The translations under genes were made by a program, and so were the position numbers. Shown here piece by piece: positions 46,814-57,712 of a stretch of 64,000 bases of DNA (within the stretch, counting starts at the first letter, position 1; every line of letters starts with the position of its first letter). The notes beneath the pieces are model-generated. The model saw nothing but the letters and a program-made list of their open reading frames with translations, did no database searches and was not told the origin of the DNA. The stretch is from Scleroderma bovista (Eukaryota; Basidiomycota; Agaricomycetes; Boletales; Sclerodermataceae): the NCBI GenBank assembly GCA_037178675.1, contig JAYMGJ010000622.1, forward strand, positions 1 through 64,000, in the 5' to 3' direction.

Positions 46814-49799
46814 TCAGCTGCGTCGTGCATCCTGCGACGTCGACAACCGAGCATCAGCACCTTGCCGAGACCGCTTCCCTGCAAGCGGCGATTGCTGCAC
46901 ACGACCGCTGTCTGCGAGGTTACGAACAACCGGCGTGAAGTCACGTGTGAGCGAAGTCGACGTGTCCTCCTTGGAAAGATATGGGGCGAATTGTCGGCCA
47001 AACGGAATGCCAGCGGGTCGCGTGGGTGTGTGAAACAGATCTTGACTACGCCACAGCCCATTCTTGGGCGTCGCAAACGGCGCACCAAACTTGATTCCCC
47101 GCGAGGGCGTCGACGTGGGGTCAAACGGCGACTCGAGCGTCGGCGTCGTGTACACACGCACCTCTTGCGAACTCGGAAACAGAGGCGTATGGGGTCCAGC
47201 CCGCGACGCCGCCTCGTCCCACGACGACCCAGACGAAAAATAGGGGCCCGTGTGACTGCGTGGTGGCGTTCTTGGCATTCGGTGTGAACTCGTCCAGGGT
47301 GTCGCTGGAGATGGATGCAGTCCAGCCTGGAAAAAGAGTGGGTCGTAGTACCCTGCATCAACGTTAACCTTGTCATCCGTGGGCACCAACGTGGGCTCCG
47401 ATAACGACAACATAACTGGCGGCGGTGTCCTAGCCTCCGCACAATTCGCGCAGAACCAGGGGTCCTCTTCCCTCCCCAGCTCTGACATGCTTTCTATCCC
47501 AATGCAATCCAGGTGATACCATATCTGGCACCCATCACACTGCACCAAGTCCCGCTCATTGTCTGGCTCGTTGCAGATGCACACCCTCTCCCCACCGCTT
47601 CCGTCGCCACCGGCATTCCTGCGCCGCAAAAGCCGCTGCGACAGCTCTCGTACAGACCTCTTCGATAGCAAGGCAGTCCTCGCATCCGCAGGGTCGCTAC
47701 GAACCACCGACCTCGTCGTAGATTCCACTCCGCGTTTCCCCTCAGAATAATAGTCCAGGGGGCACACCGTCTTCTCCCGACCACCTCGTATCTCTTCTGC
47801 GGAACCCCGGACGGGCGATGGCGAGCCCTCCTCTCCCTCCTCCTCATCCGTGTCTCTGTCAAGGAAATTCTCAATGTGTCGCAACCGCTCTTCCTCTTCT
47901 GGGTTCTCCATCCGCACAACCTTCAACCCCCATGGGAACTGCGCGTCGGGCCAGTTGGGCCCATCCACTTTGGCCTCCGAAGGAGTAATAACGCCGTCCT
48001 TATCACCACGCGCGTCAACTCCTCCCTTCTTCTTCTTCCGCGACCGCCTTCCTTTCGACGGAGTGGCCTTGGGAGAAGCTGGCGGCTCCGCTACATCCAC
48101 GTTAATAAGAACTCTCCCGCAACCTTCCACTTCGACGGGAACGAGCTGTGTTTTCGACGAAGAGGCCAGGGGCGCCTCTAAAAACGCAGTCAACCGGCTC
48201 TTCTTCTTCTTTTCCCGTTCGCTTACCACAGAGGGTTCCGCGGCAGTATCGACGACATGGAAAGATTCGTTTTCAGATTGTCTCCACCGCAGCGCGTCAG
48301 AATGCTACCATTTTTTCATTAGATACAAAATAAGATGACCCTGCGACGGAAATTTTACTCACATAGCGTCCATACCCCCCTGCCATCAAACTTTCTTCAA
48401 AGCTCTCATCAGACGTCTCCTGGAACAGGGTAAGCCGTCTACCCTTCACGGGACTATCCGTGATACCGATATTGGTCGCTGCCTGCAACGCTGATCCTTG
48501 CCCGGCTGTCCCATCCGTATCCGTTGCCAAATCCAGTTCTTGCGCCGTGCGCTTTGTGCGCTTCAAATAGTCGGGACGACGTGCTTCGGCTTCCTGAGCA
48601 TGCATAAGGTGATTCTCTATGAGTTGCGCACGGATCTGCGAGATCTTCCCTCCAGCTTCTGCGTTGCTTTTTCCAGCTTGCAAGATCGATGCATCTTGAG
48701 GCAACGACACCGGGGACTTGCGCGGGGGTGTGCATGGTAAATCGGCATGCGATGCACCCGCATGGAGAGTGTTCTCTTCACCAAGCAAGAGCTTTGGCGC
48801 ATCAGGTGTTGCAGAACGCCGTCCCAGGATCGGATCCCTGAAGACACATGATAAGCTTAGCATCCTCATCGCGGAGTTTTCAAACATACCCCAGGTTCGT
48901 CGGTTCAGCTGGCGCCATTAGGACCCTGAACATGACATTGACAATTTGGAAATCGCACTCAATTGAAAAAAACGATCCATTGGAAAACTTACGGATCTTG
49001 TGCGCTCGTAGTACTACGGACCGGCTGCGAGTTCGAAGCACCTCCGCGATATCTCATGGGGAGTGGACTGGACAAGTTCAGTGCACTGAGTGCAAGGACA
49101 GACGGATAGAAAAGATGGTACAAACCTGGACTCTGGTGTCAAGGTTTGCTGCGATCGAAACGGAGGGGGTGGGGGCGACGGCGTCCTGCAACACAATGAG
49201 TCAAACTCGGGTCTAGATCGACGCAGCTTTAACCGACGTACGTATACACACGGAATTCTGTAGGTAGCATAGAACGCCGCTCGCTGAACATCTCACTTAA
49301 GATCGAAGTGAGTGTATGCCCATTGGGAAAGCTACTGGCCGACTCACTTGTGCGTATATGGACGAGAGTCCGCCAGAAGATATGACGATAACGTAGCAGG
49401 GCTGTGAAACGGTGAATTCAGTATGGCACGAAGACACCAAATCGCAGAGGGGGGTAAATGTGGCACTTCGAAATGCTGTAATTGAAAAAAAAAAAAACAT
49501 ACCTCTGGGGAGTAGGTAATTGTACACTGGATCTAAGTAGGGAAAACATGTCACTGAATCAGCATCTGGCACCGAATTATCAACTAAGATGCGCACCTCT
49601 GGCAATCTGCTACTTCTGATGGAGTCCCGAGATTGAAGCGACTGCCTCCAGGGGCTCCAGATTGCCCTTCGGAACAGGACAGCCAACCCGTCAGACCCGA
49701 CAGCGGGTCTCTCGAAGCATGTTTAGGTGGTGTAATCAGAGCGGGTGCGGTATCTCTCCCGTTCAAGCTGTTTTCGGCGGAGTGGGGCTCGAGCGCCAT
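46814..49799 (-). CDS. PHD-finger protein, probable chromatin regulator
   Basis: The large 3' exon (46814-48229) encodes a Lys-rich segment (REKKKKSRLTAFLEAP; KGRRSRKKKKGG) and a PHD finger, CICNEPDNERDLVQCDGCQI then WYHLDCIGI and PWFCANC (C4-H-C3, about 47440-47600), followed by a long Pro/Ser/Thr-rich tail ending ARLSTSQDARRS. PHD fingers of this form read histone H3 tails. Upstream, an exon at about 48297-48850 (PDYLKRTKRTAQELDLATDT; GRRLTLFQETSDESFEESLM) and several small exons lead to an ATG at 49799 (MALEPHSAENSLNGRD). The joining of the 5' exons is uncertain, and two genes cannot be excluded. No histone methyltransferase domain was seen. Confidence 0.7.
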
Positions 49800-50064
49800 G
49801 ATAGGATCCCAGTTACAGAATGACCAATGTCGGAAACGGGTACCCAGCCAGGGGCGTTAACCGGCCAAAATCGTCGCTGGTCAACGTCTTCTGGTCAAAA
49901 CCCACTGGAAAGTTGGGAAGACAGTCGGCGCAGAGGCGACAAAGTTATAAGCCAAAAGACAGAGAAATAGATTGCAAGCGTCAGTATTAAACTGAAGCAC
50001 TCATTCTAGATTACATAAGGCATGATAGAGTTTCACGCTTCCAGTGACTCACCCCCGGGAAGTT
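49800..50064. promoter_or_regulatory. Divergent promoter, PHD gene and DNMT2
   Basis: 265 bp between start codons; no coding sequence and no clear core motif seen. Confidence 0.4.
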
Positions 50065-51514
50065 ATGCGAGCTGTCGAGTTCTACAGTGGAATAGGTAAT
50101 TGCCTTGCAAGCTACTCAACCGCACTCAGACCGGCATCGAGCTCAGATTCATCCAGGAGGGCTCCATCTCGCACTCCGTCGAAGCCGTATATCTGCTTCG
50201 ATCGTAGCAGCGTATGATTGGGACCAGACTGCCTGCCAAGTGTACGCAACCAACTTTGGTAGTGCCGTGATACACAAGGTCAGCACCGACGCCGCGATCA
50301 GCTTTTTTTTCCCGTGTGATCGACAGATCCTCGTCTCGTCCACATCACATTGACAGGCAGATATCTCTCGTCTGACCGCTGCTCAATTGTCCGAATGGCG
50401 GGCGGATTTGTGGCTCCTTTCACCAGCATGCCAACCGTACACCGTGCTGAACCCAGATGCCAAAGGCGCGGTTGACCCCCGAGCCCAGTCTTTCTTACAT
50501 TTGATCGATCATGTTCTACCACAACTTGCTGCTGAACGGGCGCACCCGAGCTACATGCTCATAGAAAATGTGGGTGGCTTTCAGGTCAGTCTGTTCATCT
50601 GAGATTCGGCTGTCTTAAAGCCATCATGGTTCAGGACTCAGACACGAGACAACGTCTCCTATCGGTACTTGAACGTCTCGGATATAACATAGCAGAGTTT
50701 ATTCTCAATCCATTGCAATTCGGTATACCAAACTCACGCTCACGATACTACCTTTTGGCCAAGCTCTCTCCTCTCAAGTTCACTGGGCTTGATAACACTA
50801 TCAGCAATATTCTTCACTGTATACCGTCACAACCTGCCGAGTCGATTGTACCACGGCGTCTAAGGCACTATCTGGATGGATTAATGGACGATGAAATAAG
50901 AGCCTTATTCAGGATTCCGGACCGCGTTCTAAAAAAGTGGGGACGCTTGTTCGACATCGTCCTGCCATCTGGGACAAGGTCCTGCTGTTTCACCCGAGGT
51001 ACATCATTTCTGCCTGCCCGCGCGAATATGCTGATACATGCAGGATACACCCATTTGGTGGAACGCGCGGGATCTATTCTTCAACTGAACGAGCAGCTCG
51101 ACGTTCGTGCCTAGTTTTCGGTCGTGTTTCGCTGACAAGTATGCTCCATTAGACAACACAAGTATTCGATGAGTTCCTCGCAGCACAAGCAAGTAACGAC
51201 GAAGATGCCGTCCGCATGCTGGACCGTCTTGGACTTCGGTATTTTACTCCGTCTGAGCTTTTAAGGCTCTTCCACTTTGTGGACCCCTTCGAGCCCGATC
51301 GTTCCTTTGACTTCGTTTGGCCACCAAGCGTCTCACTCAAGTCCAAGTATCGCTTAATCGGAAACAGCGTAAACGTGGAAGTAAGTGGTTGGTTAATGGA
51401 TGTCCTAGCGTCATCACTCATCCCATATAGGTCGTCCGGAGGCTCATCGATTACTTGTGCAACGACGAGGGTGGCCAAACAACGCAAGTAGAAAGTGTCG
51501 AAGCTCGGAACTAA
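50065..51514 (+). CDS. DNMT2: Dnmt2/TRDMT1, tRNA-Asp cytosine-38 methyltransferase
   Basis: Dnmt2 has a DNA-methyltransferase fold but methylates C38 of tRNA-Asp. From ATG at 50065: motif I MRAVEFYSGIG-GLHLAL across an intron (donor GTAATT), YDWDQTACQVYATNF, motif IV SPACQPYTVLNPDAKG with the catalytic Cys, motif VI IENVGGF, DSDTRQRLLSVLERLGYN, motif VIII LQFGIPNSRSRYYLLAK, the Dnmt2 hallmark SCCFTRGYTHLVERAGSIL, the target-recognition end LGLRYFTPSELLRLFHF and motif X IGNSVNVEVV. Stop at 51512-51514. Introns near 50097, 50277, 50584, 50999, 51115 and 51380. The motif IV Ala before Cys differs from the usual Pro or Ser. No sign of breakage. Confidence 0.93.
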
Positions 51515-51881
51515 CGTAGGCAGCCCTCGTTAGGCCGCGATGGACTTCACCCTCGTGTTGGAGTGGGTATGATTCACTACAGGCATTTTAATTCTACTTA
51601 CTGTAATTCTGACCTAGTCCAGCTTAGTTACATTGCCCAAGTCATACTTAGACTAAAGGACATCTCATTACATAGTGGGACGTATCTGAATGGTCTGGCG
51701 ACTCATTGTCTTCTTATGTCAGAATGACCCCCATGGGGGTATGAACCAAGGGCAGTCGATAAAGCGATCATCATCGCACCGTACATACTTAGAGTATTTT
51801 AGTTTTGTCTGGTTATTCAGGGAGATCATTCCTTCCAAGTCCAAACATGGAGTAAAATACCACCATGTTAGGAGTGTTGGT
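51515..51881. other. Convergent spacer
   Basis: Between the DNMT2 and TTI2 3' ends. GACCCCCATGGGGGT (about 51727-51740) is a short perfect palindrome core (CCCCCATGGGGG). No gene. Confidence 0.5.
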
Positions 51882-53188
51882 TTAGAGAATATTGCCTACC
51901 AGTCCGTCAAACAAGGAGCTGTCAAAGTCAAGAAGCTGTTTGAATTCATTCTGGAAAGGTGTCAGCACAGAATGAGAAATGATTGGGTAATATACATACC
52001 TTGATAACACTTGGTCATCTACTGGAGAGTTTGACTGCAGTATCCTGTAGGCAATAACGTGGATGATATGCAGCGCAGCGAAATGGAGGGAAAGGGGCCC
52101 ACTTTGATCTCCTTGCAGTGGCTTATCCTTGTCGGAGGTGGCCGACACCATTCCAATGTTTCCCCCCACAATGGAGCTTGGAGATGTTGTTGTAGAAATA
52201 GGTAGCGCGAGCCATCCAGTAACGACAGGTACAATGCCCTTTAGGAATCTTGCTGCCCCAATACCGAGTGCAGCTATAACAAGTGGCAATACATCTGCTG
52301 CTGCGACCAGAGTGGGATGCGGAGTCGTTTGCATGAGGTTGAGAGTGATTGACTCCGGGTCCGACTCTGCGTGCTCTGGATCTGCAAATATATTGGGGGC
52401 GGGGACGGGATCTGGAGGAAGGACAGCTGGTGTGTACATGATTATAGTTCCGAGAATGGATGAAGAAAGTAGAGTGGAGAGACGGGTAAACCTCGAGGAA
52501 AGCGCATTGTTGAGGGGCGGAGAGATCGAAGGAGGACAAGGAAACTGCGACGGAGTGGTGAGATCAATGAGCTGAAGAGCTGTGGGGGCCACAGCACGTA
52601 TCAACTCTAGAGTAGAGTCGTCACGGAGATGGTTCAGGGCATTTGTGAGGGACTGAATGGCAATAAGATCACGGAACCCGATCACGAATTATTGGCATAC
52701 AACACACAGTAAACAAGAGTCCATCTACACCAGTTCGTAGAAATAGCTCCGGAGGCGCGCGGGTTAGCAAATTCGAGACCAGATATGCACCACGGATTTT
52801 AAAGGAAACTTGATAGTCGTCGAGGAAAGTCATGATAGGAGGGAGAATAAGGTGCCATGTTTGCTCGTAATAAGCAGGCTGAGGAACCACGAGTTGTAAG
52901 CAATCGCAAGAGCAAGGACGCGAAATATACATCGGTGTTTAAGATACACCATTGGATGACTTCGTCGAGCCCGGGATGGTCCTTCCATGGTTGGTGATAA
53001 AAGGGATCCTGCGAATAGGCTGGGCGTGCAAGCACACGCGCTGCTTCGGTGTGGAGGCGGGGATGGGGCGTCGCAGTAAATAGTGGTTTGACGGTATTTG
53101 CGAGGATATCGTGGACCTGCGCGAGTCTGAGGGTAGAGGATTGCATGACCAGAACACGGCCGATGTGACGAGAACTCGATGATGTCAT
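51882..53188 (-). CDS. TTI2: Tti2-family protein (TTT complex)
   Basis: Tti2, with Tel2 and Tti1, chaperones PI3K-like kinases (TOR, ATM/ATR). ATG at 53188 starts MTSSSSRHIGRVLVMQSSTL; helical-repeat blocks follow: RPAYSQDPFYHQPWKDHPGL, DEVIQWCIL, then YYEQTWHLILPPIMTFLDDY, QVSFKIRGAYLVSNLLTRAP, PELFLRTGVDGLLF, which is the conserved Tti2 core (W..ilPP.mtLLDDY...K..G..l...LL...P..ll.rTGv). The 3' part includes DVLPLVIAALGIGAARFLKG, GPLSLHFAALHIIHVIAYRI and, at the end, EFKQLLDFDSSLFDGLVGN. The last intron near 51950-52000 is uncertain in phase. TTI2 is divergent from the thiolase (163 bp between starts). Confidence 0.72.
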
Positions 53189-53351
53189 TAGTCCTGAGCG
53201 CTGAGCCTGGTAATAGATATGAGGCTGAACTGCTTTTCCAGTGACCTTGTTTTAAACAAGGTGATATTCGTCTGTAACCGGAACGACCATCTTCCTCTAA
53301 CCTAGAGTCTGGTGACCTTGCACAATTGTACTGCGCTCTTCCACTTGTGCG
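53189..53351. promoter_or_regulatory. Divergent promoter, TTI2 and thiolase
   Basis: 163 bp between start codons. CCTTGTTTTAAACAAGG (about 53247-53263) is a perfect palindrome of 17 bases with centre T, TTGTTTTAAACAA, possibly a regulatory dyad. No conserved coding. Confidence 0.5.
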
Positions 53352-55332
53352 ATGCCATTAGCAAACGGAAGGAGGACATTCGTCATCGGATGTGGTTGTA
53401 CCGCATTCATCAAGGTCCGCTCTTTCAGGCATGGTTGTTCAAATCGGAGTGTCTGACAAGTATTCCAGCCCAGGGGGGAGAGGACCACAGAGGATGTGAG
53501 TGTTCGATTTACTGCGAAGAGAGCAGAGCAGATGGACGATTCATAGATGGGTTTGGAAGCAGCTACCAAAGCATTGCTCGATGCAGGTACGCCCGTGATA
53601 CCGTAGTTATGTTCCTTCAACTTGAACACTGCACACAAAAAGGCATCACATACGATTTTGTCGAAACTGCGTTTGTCGGACACTGCTATGGCGATTCTAC
53701 TAGTGGCCAGGTAAGTTTCACATTTCGACTCCCAGGTCTATGTTGTATTTCCATGGCACACTAGCGCGCGTTGTACAACCTTGGCATGACTGGCATCCCC
53801 ATAACGAACGTGAACAACAATTGTTCCACAGGTGGTACCGCTCTGTATCAAGCAAACAACTGCGTCAAGTCGGGTCTCGTGGAGTGCGCATTGGCTCTGG
53901 GATTTGAACGTATGAAGCCCGGTAGTCTAGGTACCATCTTCCCCGATAGACCATCCCCTTTGGCTCTCTTCCACCAGAGGACCAGGGAACTAGAACAGGG
54001 GATGAAGACGGGGATGAACTTTGGCCCTGGTCCCCCTCGGATGTTCTCAAATGCTGGACAGGAATACTGCGAGAAATATGGTGCTGACACAGTGCATTTC
54101 GCGAAGATAGGTAAGCAGGCACAGAGTTCCTTGTCACTGATCCTTTCTCATGCATTATACCAGCTGCAAAGAACCATGCCCATTCCAAAAACAATCCATA
54201 TTCGCAGTTTCGCAATGGTTGGACTGTACAACAAGTCTTACACTCTCCGAAGATCACGAACCAGCTCACAAAGTTCATGTGCAGTCCTACCTCCGTTAGT
54301 GACAGCATTATCAGTGTGCCGATATCATTAATTCATGTTTCGTGTCAGGATGGTGCATCCTGTTGTGTAGTTGCATCAGAAGCATTCGTGCATGCTCATA
54401 ACCTTGAAAACCAGGCCATTGAAATTATTTCGCTGGAACTTGAGACGGACCATCCCGTGAGCTTGCAGTCCAACAGCGCCATGGAGGTTGTTGGCTACAG
54501 TATGACAAAGCGATGCGCCGATAAAGTCTTCGAAAAAGCAGGCTTCGCACCCGGAAAAGGAAGAGACGAAGTTGGGGTTATCGAACTTCACGACTGTTTC
54601 GCAGCTAACGAGGTGTGTGCATGTGCATGTCCAGGGTTCAACCAATATGTATCTTTGTTATATCTAGCTCATCACATATCCGGCACTTGGTTTGTGTGCC
54701 CCAGATGCTGCTCACAAGATGGTGGATAATGGAGATAACACGGTATGCGCAACTGAGGTCGTTCCATATCTTGGCTGCTGAACGGAGCGCAGTATGGTGG
54801 AAAATATGTCGTCAATCCTAGCGGAGGTCTCGAGGCCAAAGGACACCCACTTGGAGCCACCGGGATAGGAATGCATTTTTACATTACCAGTAAGGTGCCA
54901 GTTTCTTCATATCTCATGTGGTTAATCGGTGTTCGTGGCATGTGTAGTGCAATTGCGAGAATGTGGGTCTCTCTTTGCAAAGAATGTATTTTTGACCACT
55001 CATTCTGTACTTCCAGGGGCAGGTCCTATGCAAGCTCAAGGGCTATTTAATACCCATGATAGACGTGGAAAGTATGGTCTGGTGCATAATATCGGAATCG
55101 GCGGTGCAGTGGTAGTCGGCCTCTTGCGTCGTCCCGAGTTCTTCAAGCCCGGAGGCATCGATGGTCGATCAAGGTATGGTCCGACCACTGTTGGGAGACT
55201 CATTCTCAGTGGCTATTGGATAGATTGGGATACAACCACGGTCATGAATGTCGATCAATCTCTTTGGCTGATGTTGACAAAGTCAAGTCCAAGAAGTACT
55301 CACCTTACGTCCTCCATCATGCCAAGTTATAG
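53352..55332 (+). CDS. SCP2-type (SCPx) thiolase, peroxisomal
   Basis: A thiolase of the sterol-carrier-protein-x type, which cleaves 3-ketoacyl-CoA of branched or long chains. ATG at 53352: [20 protein letters not shown], then [28 protein letters not shown], the nucleophile loop [44 protein letters not shown]-type block [39 protein letters not shown] and [17 protein letters not shown] with the catalytic His, [19 protein letters not shown]. It ends HHAKL at 55332; AKL is a canonical PTS1 peroxisomal signal. No SCP2 sterol-binding domain follows. About ten short introns. A peroxisomal hydrolase lies 2.4 kb downstream. Confidence 0.9.
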
Positions 55333-56156
55333 GATGTGGACTTCTTTCTTAGGTCTTAGCAGGATTCCACGTGCGTTGTTGACCTGAACCCATGGTTTAG
55401 AAGTTGTATGAAATTTCTTTTTGCTAGAGTTAAGAGTCTGTCTGATTAGATTCGTCGTCCTGTCTCATGTATTGCTTCACAAATTCCTTCTAGTATGTTA
55501 TTTCATCGTCGTCAGCTACAATGCATCACATCGCATCCCTGCTTCGCGCTCCGCACCTCGGTTGCTCCCACCATGGCGCCATAGTGCATGCTGTCGGGGT
55601 GACGAAACAAAATACACGACTTGAATGCATTCGTATCTTCGGACTGACTGAAGAGTGGTTTTTGTTGTTACCCAAGGAAGCCGAAATTTACCCATGGGTC
55701 ACGCCACGCGAACAACTCAAGGACTCTATATCGGAACACTGACAGGTAGCAAGACCACATTTGCACTTGATGTTGGATAATGTAACACAAGATCGTCGTG
55801 CATACTCATGCACTGCGGCAGACGTCTAGCAAAACAACAAAGCATGCACTACGATATCGCAGCCTATGCTTGGTTGTTTTTCAGAGACGGAACTATCTGT
55901 CGCATTCAATTATCGGTTGCCTCCCGTTGATACCCCTTTCGACTGAACGCGACATCGAACTTTGACGGAGTGGAATAGAGGGAAATGCAGTATTCACTGA
56001 TTCAGCTGGCACGTTGGTGGCGATCTCACTTCATTATTCATATGTTGACACTACAGAAGCTTAGTAGATACCACTGTAGTTGCACTTTCTCCTAGGAATT
56101 GGTCAAGCAACTGTAAAATAGATGGTCTGTGAGACGGCAAAATGCTTCATCGTAGT
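55333..56156. other. Spacer, nothing recognised
   Basis: A 74-codon frame at 55521-55742 (+) has no family that I recognise. No repeat or RNA gene seen. Confidence 0.4.
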
Positions 56157-56600
56157 TCAGCAGTCCCCTTGAGTAGCCATGCCAAGTTCTCGTAGACGAC
56201 GAACGTTATTGTACAGAACAGAGAGGTACGACCCAGCCGTAGACATGCGATAATTGGGGTCATCGCCAGACGCGCGTTTCTTCAGCATATTATAACTGTC
56301 TGCCTGTATAGCGAAAATAATAGAATATCCAAATGTGAAAGTACGTACAGGAGGAAATAAAGTCCTCAACTAGAAGCATTACCTGCAATGTTGAGTCCGA
56401 CGCCAGGTACAGACCCCTCCAACCCTGCTGCATTTGAATTTCCTTTAAATGGTTCCATATCTGGCTCCCGATGCTACCCTGGGTTTTCAGTCGACACCTG
56501 CAGCTTCACCTTGAGAAGGTCGAGGGGCTGCATACAAAGGACAGAAATAACACCAGCGCCTAAGCCCGCTGCTGCATGGTCCTGGGAGAAAACTCAAATT
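56157..56600 (-). pseudogene. Mitochondrial carrier (folate/FAD-type) pseudogene
   Basis: Pieces of a mitochondrial carrier similar to the folate/FAD (Flx1-like) group are found on the - strand in scattered frames: DHAAAGLGAGVISVLCMQPL-DLLKVKLQVSTEN (first carrier signature, about 56485-56580), SQIWNHLKEIQMQQGWRGLY (about 56400-56465, in another frame), then KKRASGDDPNYRMSTAGSYL (about 56225-56290). A frame change follows STENPG, where a TAG also appears, and another lies after GWRGLY; the rest of the carrier (second and third repeats) is missing, ending near 56157. Introns seem retained. The start codon is not visible. A non-functional remnant; an intact copy probably exists elsewhere. Confidence 0.72.
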
Positions 56601-56828
56601 TTCTACACAAACAAAGATGACAACGTTGCAAACCAAAGCAGGCGTTGGAAAGAACGACAGTGTCATGCAGAAAAACGTTGAGATTACTATTCCCTTGCTT
56701 GCACATAGTACCATAGTACAATAGTAACAAACAACCATACTGTAGAGACTGTATGTATTGATGTCAAAAAGTGCTGCCGGTGACCGAAACGCGGGAAAAT
56801 GAAAACTTGCCGATAGCCTGGCTTTCTT

Positions 56829-57558
56829 CTAGGCCTCGCCTGGAATACACGACATGAGGCAGTCGAGCCCATGATCGGTAGCAGAGAGCACCGATATATC
56901 TTCGTTATAAGTGCCCAAAAGCCTATCGCATTCGGTCCTGATTTCGTCAGGCGTCTCGTCCGATAGGAAAGACTCGAATAATTCGAGATCTTTCACGGCA
57001 GTCATGAGGCGATGCTCATTTTCTTCCCGAAAAGTTTCCACGAGGTCGAGGTGCCTTTTCAACTCCTCGATCTTCCATGCTGTAGCAAGAAGATTTTGGC
57101 GCTGATATTCACGACTTGCCTCTTTGGCAAGGACAGCTTTCTTCAATAAAAGTGTAGACATGTTACCGACTTCGCGAGCAAATATTTCACTACGCTAGAT
57201 TGTTTGTCAGTAAATGACTTGTGCAATTGGATGAACTCACCTCGATGGTTGATAAAGGTGATTGTTGAGCCTGGTGTTCGCTTGTGGTACGAGGATAGGG
57301 ATGGTATCTGGTGGATAGATGCTCCAATATCTGGCCAGCACGCTGGTGGTGTGGAGAGGTCAACTGTGCTCGACGCCCCTCTTCGGGCGTCTTTGGTGAT
57401 TGCAAGTTTTGCTTCGTGAAACGTCTGCCACCCTTGAGAAGGGTTGGGATATTTGGGTCTTCTAAAAAAGCAGAAGACCCAGTAGATCTTGAAGGACTTG
57501 ACAGTCGTGACACCGTCAAAGAAAGTGTAGTATCAGAACTATCAGTATCAGAGGACAT
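56829..57558 (-). CDS. Uncharacterised small protein with helical tail
   Basis: Two exons: ATG at 57558 (MSSDTDSSDTTLSLTVSRLS) opens a Ser/Thr-rich disordered head of about 105 residues; after an intron near 57190-57240, a strongly helical, charged region (KKAVLAKEASREYQRQNLLA; EELKRHLDLVETFREENEHR; VKDLELFESFLSDETPDEIR) runs to a stop at 56829. Heptad-like leucines suggest a coiled coil. I do not recognise the family. Its start faces the following + strand hydrolase across a short gap. Confidence 0.65.
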
Positions 57559-57712
57559 GGTTGCTAGAGTTTAACGTTTAAGGCTAGCGCGGAGCTTCAA
57601 TGTCCAAGGACGAAGGCCGTCGGAGTTTGGAGAACTTAGAACTTTTGTGTTGGTTTCAGTGCTGGTTGGGTGTGGGTGACGTTGGTGAACCTCAGTTGAA
57701 AGTTAATCGCAT

